Positions 1 through 5,063 of a stretch of 5,063 nt of DNA are shown here, piece by piece. Numbering within the stretch: the first letter of the stretch is position 1; each line of letters starts with the position of its first letter. The translations under genes were made by a program, and so were the position numbers. The notes beneath the pieces were generated by a model. It was not told where the DNA came from, made no database searches, and saw only the letters and a list, made by a program, of their open reading frames with translations. This stretch comes from DASYYE01 sp035946955 (lineage in GTDB: Bacteria; Actinomycetota; Actinomycetes; Streptosporangiales; Streptosporangiaceae), in NCBI GenBank assembly GCA_035946955.1, contig DASYYE010000571.1, positions 1 through 5,063 on the forward strand, in the 5' to 3' direction.

Positions 1-2
1 GG

Positions 3-2507
3 GAGGCACTGCGGCTGCCCCCGGCCGGAGCAAACCGTCTCGGGGTTGCGCTGGCGGTAGCGGCGGTGGTCAGCGCGGCAGCCGGTGGGCCGTTGTTCTG
101 GTGGGCGGGTCGTGACAGGCTCAATGAGCAGCCCAGCGGCGACGGCACGGCATCTGGTGGCCGGTTGCCTGCGGACCAGGTTGTAGTGGGTGAGATCCCC
201 CGTCAGCCGCCTGCTTTTGTGGAACGCCAGACCCTGGCCAGGCTGGCCGGGGCTGCGGGGTCCGGCCGGGTGGCGGTGGTGTGCGCGGTGACGGGGCTGC
301 GCGGGGTCGGCAAGACGCATCTGGCGGCGGCCTACGCCCGCGAACGGATCGCGCAGGGCTGGGGCCTTGTCGGGTGGGTGAGCGCTGAGTCGCGGGGCAG
401 CCTACTGGCCGACCTGGCCCGGGTGGCTGAGCGTCTTGGCGTGGCCGACCCGGAGGGAGACTCCGCGGAGTCGGCGCGGCGGCTGCGTGACCACCTGGGC
501 ACGCGGGCCCGTGAGGGCTTGCTGGTGTTCGACAACGCGGCGGACCCGGGCCTGCTGCGCCCGTTCCTGCCCGCCACGGGCGGCACCCAGATAGTGGTCA
601 CCAGCACCAGCCGGGTGTTCGCCGAACTCGGTGCGATGGTCGATGTCGCGGCGTTCAGTCGCGCCGAGTCGCTGGACTACCTGGAGGAGCGGACCAGCCT
701 GGACGACCCGGACGGCGCGGCAGCGGTCGCCGCGGAGCTGGGAGACCTCCCGCTGGCCTTGGCCCAGGCCGCTGCCACGATCGCCGGCCAGCACCTGACC
801 TACCCGGTCTATCTGGAACGGCTGCGCCAGGCGCCGGTCGCTGAGCTGCTGGCCGGGGTTCCTGGTGGCGACTATCCGCACGCCACGGGCCCGGTGCTGC
901 TGCTGAACGTGACTGCGGCCGAGGACGGCGACCCGTCCGGGCTGACCAGCCGGGTGCTGCGTGCCATGTCGGTCCTGTCCGCCGAGGGGGCAGGCCGGGG
1001 TCTGCTGAATGCCCTGGACGACCAGACGTCGGTGGATGCGGCCATACAGCGGTGCGTGGCCTGGTCGCTGCTGGCGTGGTCGGTCACCGGTCACATGGTT
1101 ATGCACCGGCTGCTCGGCCGGGTGCTGCGCGAGCGGGACCACGCCGCTGGCGAGTCGGACGCCGCGTTGGGTCTGGCGCTGAGCCTGCTGGAGCCGAGAC
1201 TGTTCAGCGAGGACCAGGCGTGGGCGCGCCGCGATGAGGGCTCTGACCTAGCAGCTCAGATCGAGGCGGTTTGGCACGCGGGCGTCGAGACCGGCGGCCC
1301 AGCCTTGGTCGGCCGGGCACTAGCAGCCAGGTCGTGGGCGGTCCGCCAGTTCCGCGTGGCAGCGGACCTCACCCGCGCCATCGATCTCGGCGAGCGCACC
1401 CTGGCCGCCGCCGAGCAGGTCCTGGGCCCCGACCACCCCGACACCATGGCCGCGCGGAACAACCTCGCCAGCGCCTACCAGTCGGCGGGCCGACTCGGCG
1501 AGGCGATCCTCCTGTTCGAGCAGGCCCTGGCCGACCGCAAGCGGATCCTGGGCCCCGACCACCCCGACAGCCTGGGCTCGCGGAACAACCTCGCCAGCGC
1601 CTACCAGTCGGCGGGCCGACTCGGCGAAGCGATCCTCCTGTTCGAGCAGGCCCTGGCCGACCGCGAGCGCGTCCTGGGCCCCGACCACCCCGACACCCTC
1701 ACCTCACGGGACAACCTCGCCAGCGCCTACCAGTCGGCGCGCAGGACCGATGAGGCGATCCCGCTGTATGAGGCCACCCTGGCCGACCGCGAGCGCGTCC
1801 TGGGCCCCGACCACCCAGACACCCTCACCTCACGGAACAACCTCGCCGACGCCTACTGGTCGGCCAACCGGCAGGGCGAAGCGATTCTGCGCATGAAGAC
1901 CGCCCTGGCCGACCGCGAGCGAGTCCTGGGGCCCGACCACCCAGACACCCTCACCTCACGGAACAACCTCGCCGGCTACCAGTCGGCTGGCCAGGTCGTT
2001 GGGGCAATCCCCATCTTCGAGCGCATTCTGGCCGACCGCGAGCAAGTCCTGGGCCCCGACCACCCAGACACCATGGCCGCGCGGAACAACCTCGGCAGCA
2101 CCTATAAGTCGGCTGGCCAGCTCAGCAAGGCGATCACGCTCTTCGAGCGCACCCTTGCCGACCGCGAGCGGATCCTGGGGCCCGACCACCCGGACACCTT
2201 TTGGTCGCGGAACAATCTCGCTTTTGCCTACATGGCGGCGGGCTGGGTTGACAAGGCACTCACCCTCTTCGCGGCCGTTTTGGCCGACAGCGAACGAGTC
2301 CTTGGCCCCGACCACCCTGACACCCTGGCCGCGCAGAACAACCTCGCCGGCGCCTACCATGAAGTGGGCGACCAGGTCGGTAAGTCAATCGACATATTCG
2401 AGCGGCATGTGGCCGACCTCGAACGAGTCCTCGGTCCTGACCACCCGGTCACCCTGGCCGCCCAGGACCGCCTCGGACAGGAAAAGGACTTCTACTGGCG
2501 GTACTAA
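3..2507 (+). CDS. Membrane-anchored NB-ARC/TPR STAND NTPase, 5' end outside window
   Basis: Probable signal-transducing STAND ATPase: nucleotide binding and exchange is coupled to ligand or protein sensing by a TPR array. Residues are numbered from the GTG at 66. Walker A is GLRGVGKT (77-84), Walker B LLVFDNA (152-158), a sensor-like segment GTQIVVTST follows at 173-181, the GLPL-like motif is GDLPLAL (226-232), and MHRLLG (346-351) sits where NB-ARC proteins carry their winged-helix/MHD segment. Residues 452-798 are TPRs built on LGPDHPDT, as in kinesin light chain. The frame is open to the left edge, and codons 42-110 encode a hydrophobic stretch beginning LGVALAVAAVVSAAAGG and ending FWWAG, flanked by Arg. 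The GTG at 66 would cut this helix in two, so the real start is upstream, and any effector domain before the helix is unseen. The stop is TAA at 2505-2507. The specific function (defence, development, FxSxx-like modification) cannot be told; no partner peptide is visible. The NB-ARC/TPR call is firm. Confidence 0.93.
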   Translation, partial: EALRLPPAGANRLGVALAVAAVVSAAAGGPLFWWAGRDRLNEQPSGDGTASGGRLPADQVVVGEIPRQPPAFVERQTLARLAGAAGSGRVAVVCAVTGLRGVGKTHLAAAYARERIAQGWGLVGWVSAESRGSLLADLARVAERLGVADPEGDSAESARRLRDHLGTRAREGLLVFDNAADPGLLRPFLPATGGTQIVVTSTSRVFAELGAMVDVAAFSRAESLDYLEERTSLDDPDGAAAVAAELGDLPLALAQAAATIAGQHLTYPVYLERLRQAPVAELLAGVPGGDYPHATGPVLLLNVTAAEDGDPSGLTSRVLRAMSVLSAEGAGRGLLNALDDQTSVDAAIQRCVAWSLLAWSVTGHMVMHRLLGRVLRERDHAAGESDAALGLALSLLEPRLFSEDQAWARRDEGSDLAAQIEAVWHAGVETGGPALVGRALAARSWAVRQFRVAADLTRAIDLGERTLAAAEQVLGPDHPDTMAARNNLASAYQSAGRLGEAILLFEQALADRKRILGPDHPDSLGSRNNLASAYQSAGRLGEAILLFEQALADRERVLGPDHPDTLTSRDNLASAYQSARRTDEAIPLYEATLADRERVLGPDHPDTLTSRNNLADAYWSANRQGEAILRMKTALADRERVLGPDHPDTLTSRNNLAGYQSAGQVVGAIPIFERILADREQVLGPDHPDTMAARNNLGSTYKSAGQLSKAITLFERTLADRERILGPDHPDTFWSRNNLAFAYMAAGWVDKALTLFAAVLADSERVLGPDHPDTLAAQNNLAGAYHEVGDQVGKSIDIFERHVADLERVLGPDHPVTLAAQDRLGQEKDFYWRY
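1425..2432 (+). repeat. Eight tandem 126-bp units encoding KLC-type TPRs
   Basis: The codon block for GPDHP recurs at 1425, 1551, 1677, 1803, 1929, 2052, 2178, 2304 and 2433. This defines eight units of 126 bp, except unit 5 (123 bp, one codon lost in the NNLAGYQSAG segment) and unit 8 (129 bp, one codon gained near YHEVGDQVGK). Each unit encodes about 42 residues: a loop LGPDHPDTxxxRNNLA, helix A ending AYxSAG, and helix B xxAIxLFExxLADRER. Units 1 and 2 are almost identical in DNA: 1455-1538 and 1581-1664 differ at one base in 84 (G1502 versus A1628). Units 6-8 are more diverged. All length changes keep the reading frame, as expected of a translated array. Confidence 0.95.
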
Positions 2508-2852
2508 CGAACGCTGTATTGTGCGCCAATCTAATTAGCAGGCGGCCAAGCGGATCTTCTACCCACCTGCTGGCTGACGGGATTCTTTTATGTTGACACG
2601 GTTTATTGAAGAATGAGCGTGTCGCCGGGTACGATCGTTATCATCACACGCACCGCTTTGCGCTCTGCAGTGTAGCGGTTCGCGTTAGCACTGCAAACAG
2701 GTGTTCCTTGCGCGATCTGAAGCCGTGCATTTCGTCAGGGAGTCGGCTGTCGCTCCGGATCGCCGATTTAGCGCGGCTTCGAGACTGGTCCGGATCATGC
2801 CGCTGACCCGCGCAGGTCCGTTACTTCTGGACGCACGGCGGTTACTATTGAA
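2508..2852. other. Intergenic stretch without recognisable gene
   Basis: This lies between the TPR gene and the repeat-protein remnant. GC is visibly lower than in the flanking gene, and the frames give only short unfamiliar peptides. The longest is 66 codons from 2606, with rare-looking composition and no convincing ribosome site. A TTGACA hexamer (2593-2598) has no fitting -10 element 16-18 bp downstream. A 7-bp inverted repeat, TGCAGTG (2666-2672) and CACTGCA (2689-2695) with a 16-nt loop, is too weak to interpret. Apart from the possible terminator at its left end, nothing functional is supported. Confidence 0.55.
2537..2571 (+). terminator. Possible terminator after the TPR gene
   Basis: An imperfect stem, AGCAGGCGG (2537-2545) against CCACCTGCT (2563-2571), has eight of nine pairs and a 17-nt loop. 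It starts 30 nt after the TAA of the TPR gene, and a T-rich run (TTCTTTTA) follows about 12 nt later. The large loop and the distance of the T run make this a weak candidate; placement just after a stop codon is the main support. Confidence 0.28.
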
Positions 2853-3191
2853 TCAATCTGGACCGTGAGCGACGTCGGCTGGCCGCAGGCGTATGACCGG
2901 GGTATGCAGTGGGCGATCCCGATGTCGAGTCGATGTCGTGTGCCCGGCGGGCAACTGCAGCGCATGCGGCTCCTACGCCGACAGCTTCGGCCATATGCAG
3001 GCTTTCGTCGTCAACAAGACGGACAGCACCTGGCGCGGGGCAACAGAAGTCCCAGGCACGGTCACGCTCAACCAGGGCGGGAACGCTGGAACCAACTCCG
3101 CGTCATGCACGTCAGGGGCCACTGTAGTGCGGGTGGCGGCTACGTGGATAGCTCTAACCTCTTCCAGGTGTTTGTCGTCAACGAAACCTAA
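2853..3191 (+). pseudogene. Frameshifted remnant of a Cys/Gly-rich 56-aa repeat protein
   Basis: Reading across frames recovers about one and a half units of a repeat I know from actinobacterial, often secreted, proteins: SCxxAGNCxAGGxYxD, then QAFVVNExxGTW, EVPGT and LNxGG. The pieces are DVESMSCA (frame 2, to about 2944), AGNCSACGSYADSFG, MQAFVVNKT, ATEVPGTVTLNQGG and SASCTSG (frame 1, about 2943-3117), and HCSAGGGYVDSSN with FQVFVVNET and TAA (frame 3, 3117-3191). NCSA to HCSA is 56 residues once frames are joined. Each junction is explained by loss of one base: a C at 2943-2945 and a G at 3115-3118. A degenerate earlier part (VSDVGWPQAYD, 2865-2897) suggests a third slip near 2897. No signal peptide or plausible start is left. 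Function of the family is unknown to me. Decay is likeliest; undercalled homopolymers in the assembly are the main alternative. Confidence 0.72.
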
Positions 3192-3541
3192 CCCTGCAAC
3201 AGTCTGCATGAATATCCATCGCAGCCCGGCCGCGGCAATGCTCGGTCATGCCGCGATGGGCGTGCTTCGTTTCACGTGCTGCGGCAGGTTGCGCGCTCTG
3301 GCTTGACAGCCGACCCGTGAGCACCGCGCCGCGGTCCGCCCTATCAACTCGTCAACCCGTTCCAGTCGCCAGTCAGGTCCAGGTTCGATCTAGGTTGTGC
3401 CCAGCGGCCGCCAAATGATCGCCATGTGCCGTCGCAACCATGATCGTAAACGGCAGATGTCTTCCGCCCAGATCGCCCGCTACCAAAGATCGCTAAGCAG
3501 GACGAAAAGGATTCTATGGGGCGGCTCCGGTAAGCCACGGA
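3192..3541. other. Intergenic stretch without recognisable gene
   Basis: This lies between the repeat-protein remnant and the inverted repeat upstream of the two-helix membrane protein. No recognisable coding sequence was found on either strand. The frame 3394-3561 (+) is open and could give 48 residues from the ATG at 3415, but it has no ribosome site, no third-position GC bias and no family resemblance. TTGACA at 3303-3308 lacks a matching -10. The stretch holds a hairpin (3231-3255) and a five-codon mini-ORF with a good Shine-Dalgarno (3505-3533), reported separately. Confidence 0.5.
3231..3255. terminator. Hairpin downstream of repeat-protein remnant
   Basis: CGCGGCA (3231-3237) and TGCCGCG (3249-3255) form a perfect 7-bp GC-rich stem with an 11-nt loop, 39 nt after the TAA of the broken repeat gene. 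A competing pairing exists between CCATCGC (3216-3222) and GCGATGG (3253-3259). There is no T tract. Actinobacterial terminators often lack one, so a relic terminator of the decayed gene is possible but unproven. Confidence 0.3.
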
Positions 3542-3570
3542 AGGCAGTATTTGCTATCTGAATACTGCCT
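3542..3570. promoter_or_regulatory. Perfect 10-bp inverted repeat upstream of membrane protein gene
   Basis: AGGCAGTATT (3542-3551) and AATACTGCCT (3561-3570) are exact reverse complements separated by nine bases, 57 nt before the ATG at 3628. As DNA this is a dyad with a 19-bp centre-to-centre spacing, about two helical turns, typical of a dimeric repressor operator. As RNA it is a 10-bp stem with a 9-nt loop. A possible -10 box, TATCAT (3579-3584), lies just downstream, so a bound protein would cover the -35 zone; no good -35 hexamer is visible. No T tract follows, so a simple terminator is less likely. The dyad is certain; its role is inference. Confidence 0.6.
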
Positions 3571-3617
3571 GGTGGTGCTATCATTCTTAGCTGCTGTTCG
3601 GGGTTATTGGCTATACC

Positions 3618-3622
3618 AGGGA
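3618..3622 (+). promoter_or_regulatory. Ribosome binding site fixing the ATG at 3628
   Basis: AGGGA sits five bases before ATG 3628. The alternative TTG at 3607 would add seven residues but is preceded only by GGGG three bases away, so ATG 3628 is preferred. Confidence 0.6.
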
Positions 3623-3627
3623 TCAAA

Positions 3628-4605
3628 ATGTTGTCAGGTGATGCGTCACGGGACACGTGGTGGGCGGTCGGCTGGCTCGCCGGTATCACGGTGGTGGCGT
3701 CGGTGTTGCTGGTGGTGCTGCTGGGCCCATTGAATCTGGCTACTGGGACCACCAGTCACCTGACGGCTGTCCTGGCGTTCGTGGGAGTGCTGGTCACTGC
3801 CGCGGTGACGGTCATTGGCCTGACCGTCACCCGGCAATCGGGCCGTGCCGCAGAGAGGCGGCTCAAGCTGGATGCGGCGATGCGGGCGGGCGAGTCATTC
3901 TCCGGCCCGGCTCCAGGGGCGCTCAGCGCCGCATCCACAGCCTCGAGTCTGCTCGCGCTCACCAAGTTGGACAACGCCGACCTCGCGGTGGCGCTCCTGG
4001 TCGACTTCTGGGAGCCGGGCGTTGAAGGGAAGATCTCCGCAGAGGCTGCGATCTTGGTAGTGGATGCCGCGCTGCGGTCCGCGCGACGCAACGCCCAACT
4101 TGTTGCCGCCGAGTTGCTGTGCCGGAACGCCCGGCACCTCGACCCGTGCCAGTCGCTGCACTGGCCCAGCGCCATAGATGGGTGCTGGGACCCCCGGTTC
4201 AGCCCGAAGACCAAACTCTTGCTCGTTGACGCATTGACCCTGATGACCAAGGCCAAGAAGCCGGTGACCCCCGCCGCGCTGCGCTCCGTCGCGGTGCGGC
4301 TGTATGGGATCTTCGCCGGAGACTCCGATGTGAACGTCAAGGGCTGCATCGCCACACTCATCGAGGCGCTTCTGCCCGCATTGCGGGGTCTGGGCTACAA
4401 GAACTTCATGCAGGGAAACAAGATGGTCATGCTCAGTGACCTGGAAGCGACCAAGCCGTTCGTCCGGCGCAACGATGACGAATACCTCGCACGCATGGTC
4501 AGGAAACGGGCAGGGGAACTGCAGGAATGGGCAAGCCCATGCTCAGAGCAGGATTGTGAGCTAGCGCCAGGCGAACTCGCTACCGCCACTGTCGACCCAG
4601 GCTAA
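3628..4605 (+). CDS. Two-helix membrane protein with cytosolic helical domain, unknown function
   Basis: A 325-aa protein I cannot name. It resembles, from memory, hypothetical actinobacterial membrane proteins that continue after two helices with an RQSxxxxERRLKLxAAM linker. TM1 is about residues 11-33 (WWAVGWLAGITVVASVLL...), TM2 about 45-67 (LTAVLAFVGVLVTAAVTVIG), with a short polar loop between. The Arg/Lys-rich segment RQSGRAAERRLK (69-80) places the rest in the cytoplasm. Residues 80-300 are mainly helical and include ALTKLDNADLAVALLVDFW (110-128), AAELLCRNARHLD (160-172), WPSAID (179-184) and SVAVRLYGIFAGDSDVNVKGC (220-240), a pattern suggestive of helical-repeat scaffolds. No catalytic motif is evident. 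Third positions are strongly GC. The stop is TAA at 4603-4605. It stands alone, more than 1.1 kb from the STAND gene and possibly under the 3542-3570 dyad. A sensor or partner role for the STAND protein is speculative. Confidence 0.85.
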   Translation: MLSGDASRDTWWAVGWLAGITVVASVLLVVLLGPLNLATGTTSHLTAVLAFVGVLVTAAVTVIGLTVTRQSGRAAERRLKLDAAMRAGESFSGPAPGALSAASTASSLLALTKLDNADLAVALLVDFWEPGVEGKISAEAAILVVDAALRSARRNAQLVAAELLCRNARHLDPCQSLHWPSAIDGCWDPRFSPKTKLLLVDALTLMTKAKKPVTPAALRSVAVRLYGIFAGDSDVNVKGCIATLIEALLPALRGLGYKNFMQGNKMVMLSDLEATKPFVRRNDDEYLARMVRKRAGELQEWASPCSEQDCELAPGELATATVDPG

Positions 4606-4686
4606 CGACGAAACCCCCGTCCCGGATCGAAGCTGCTGTCGAGCACCAACCGGACAGGCGGGAAACACCTGCTATGACATCCGCTC

Positions 4687-4818
4687 ATGCCGCTGTCAGA
4701 GTTCGAGCTGGAGGAGGTAGCCAGCGGATTGCTCATCGCCGCGATCAGCAGTCCACCCGTCTGCCGACTCGACTTCGGTGAGAACACCGGAATCCGGGAC
4801 CGGATAGCTGATGGGTGA
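4687..4818 (+). CDS. Small 43-aa ORF, possibly truncated N-terminal domain
   Basis: ATG at 4687 opens a 43-codon frame ending TGA at 4816. The peptide begins MPLSEFELEEVASGLLIAAI and ends VCRLDFGENTGIRDRIADG. It has protein-like composition: an acidic amphipathic helix, a short hydrophobic core and a second polar helix. This is much more natural than the antisense translation through the same bases. Many codons end in G or C. There is no strong Shine-Dalgarno before the ATG, and I recognise no family. It lies 81 nt after the membrane-protein gene on the same strand and stops about 150 bases before the transposase remnant. It could be the surviving N-terminus of a longer protein cut by a rearrangement, a genuine small protein, or chance. 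Confidence 0.35.
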   Translation: MPLSEFELEEVASGLLIAAISSPPVCRLDFGENTGIRDRIADG

Positions 4819-5063
4819 ATCGCTGCCGGGCCCGGGCGCGTAGCGGCAGTGAACGGCGGCGATGCAGGTCACCCTTCCCCGGGTCGGCGCGGTGTCCTCC
4901 GGGACACCACCATGGTGTTCTTCCGCAGCATCCACTGTGCACTGCGCATCAGCGCCCAGCACCGCCTCCTTCACCGGGAACACGAACACGCCGCCGCGCT
5001 CGTGGATATGGTCCGCGGTGGCCTTCACCGTGTGAAGCGCGTCCGCGGTCACGACCTTGCCTT
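4696..5063 (-). pseudogene. ISAs1-family transposase fragment, runs off right edge
   Basis: On the minus strand the frame enters from the right edge with GKVVTADALHTVKATADHI followed by HERGGVFVFPVKE. This matches the central block of ISAs1-type DDE transposases, where the Asp in TADALHT is the second catalytic residue. Only 5063-4966 is recognisable. After VKE the family should continue with NR/NQ, an ALPW-type segment and a GHGR-type segment; here it gives AVLGADAQCTVD and unrelated residues down to a stop at 4696-4698. The C-terminal region with the YRxHWxxEN-type catalytic Glu is absent from all three minus frames as far as I can read. The N-terminal part would lie beyond 5063. Probably a dead remnant. 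The GTG at 5052 is an internal valine, not a start. Confidence 0.72.
4891..4917. repeat. Hairpin and adjoining palindrome beside the IS remnant
   Basis: GGTGTCC (4891-4897) and GGACACC (4902-4908) form a perfect 7-bp stem around a TCCG tetraloop. The next bases, CACCATGGTG (4908-4917), are a 10-bp perfect palindrome sharing one base with the hairpin. They lie in the unrecognised stretch between the small ORF and the transposase fragment. Their role is unknown; they could belong to a former element end or be chance in GC-rich DNA. Confidence 0.4.

Noticed and set aside
402..1142. 246-codon antisense frame over the NTPase domain
   Set aside because: A typical shadow frame in high-GC DNA; the sense strand carries Walker A, Walker B and GLPL motifs through the same bases.
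1320..2360. Long antisense and +1 frames across the TPR array with repetitive proteins
   Set aside because: They only mirror the 126-bp periodicity of the sense gene; composition is Pro/Arg- or Ala/Val-rich and lacks any domain.
1425..2432. CRISPR-like regular repeat spacing
   Set aside because: The repeats are coding, 126 bp with no unique spacers, and all indels are multiples of three.
2593..2635. TTGACA promoter-like hexamer with TACGAT downstream
   Set aside because: The spacing is about 31 bp, far from the usual 16-18, and no gene starts just downstream.
2661..2700. tRNA-like GGTTCG with a flanking 7-bp inverted repeat
   Set aside because: No acceptor stem, anticodon arm or other tRNA elements can be built around it.
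2606..2806. 66-codon frame in the intergenic region
   Set aside because: No ribosome site, no third-position GC bias and no familiar motif.
3415..3561. 48-codon frame ending inside the inverted repeat, tail GSGKPRKAVFAI
   Set aside because: It looked like a possible transposase tail, but there is no Shine-Dalgarno, codon use is neutral and no family was recognised.
3607..3627. TTG start giving a 332-aa membrane protein
   Set aside because: ATG 3628 has AGGGA at five bases; the TTG has a poorer site and adds a non-informative heptapeptide.
3756..4361. 201-codon antisense frame over the membrane-protein gene
   Set aside because: Ser/Arg-rich shadow; the sense strand shows two clean membrane helices, a positive-inside linker and a good ribosome site.

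Overview
The sequence is GC-rich. Its two convincing genes favour G or C in third codon positions, and the protein families point to a high-GC actinomycete (Streptomyces/Frankia/Actinomadura-like). This is judged from gene content and codon use; the genus cannot be fixed from the window.

Layout from left to right. (1) Positions 3-2507 (+) hold most of a large STAND-type regulator: a membrane segment cut by the left edge, an NB-ARC-like P-loop NTPase, a winged-helix-like segment, and eight kinesin-light-chain-type TPR units in a 126-bp tandem array. Its true start lies upstream of the window. (2) Positions 2508-3627 are about 1.1 kb with no intact gene. Inside, about 2853-3191 is a broken gene from an actinobacterial family of roughly 56-residue Cys/Gly/aromatic repeats. 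Its reading frame slips by one base at two clear points and probably a third. (3) A perfect 10-bp inverted repeat (3542-3570) precedes 3628-4605 (+), a 325-aa protein with two membrane helices and a cytosolic, mostly helical domain of unknown function. (4) After it lie a 43-codon ORF (4687-4818, +) and, on the other strand, the middle piece of an ISAs1-type transposase entering from the right edge (recognisable 5063-4966). Transposase similarity stops abruptly at 4966.

Interpretation. This looks like an accessory region: a membrane-tethered signalling NTPase with a recently duplicated sensor array, a second membrane-anchored protein, a decayed repeat gene and an IS remnant. STAND NTPases with TPR arrays act in bacteria as sensors in conflict, defence or regulatory pathways. 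That the NB-ARC/TPR protein and the two-helix protein form one system is inference: they are same-strand, but more than 1.1 kb of non-coding and pseudogene sequence separates them, so they are not an obvious operon. The missing left flank, holding the N-terminus and any effector domain, is the most informative sequence to obtain next.
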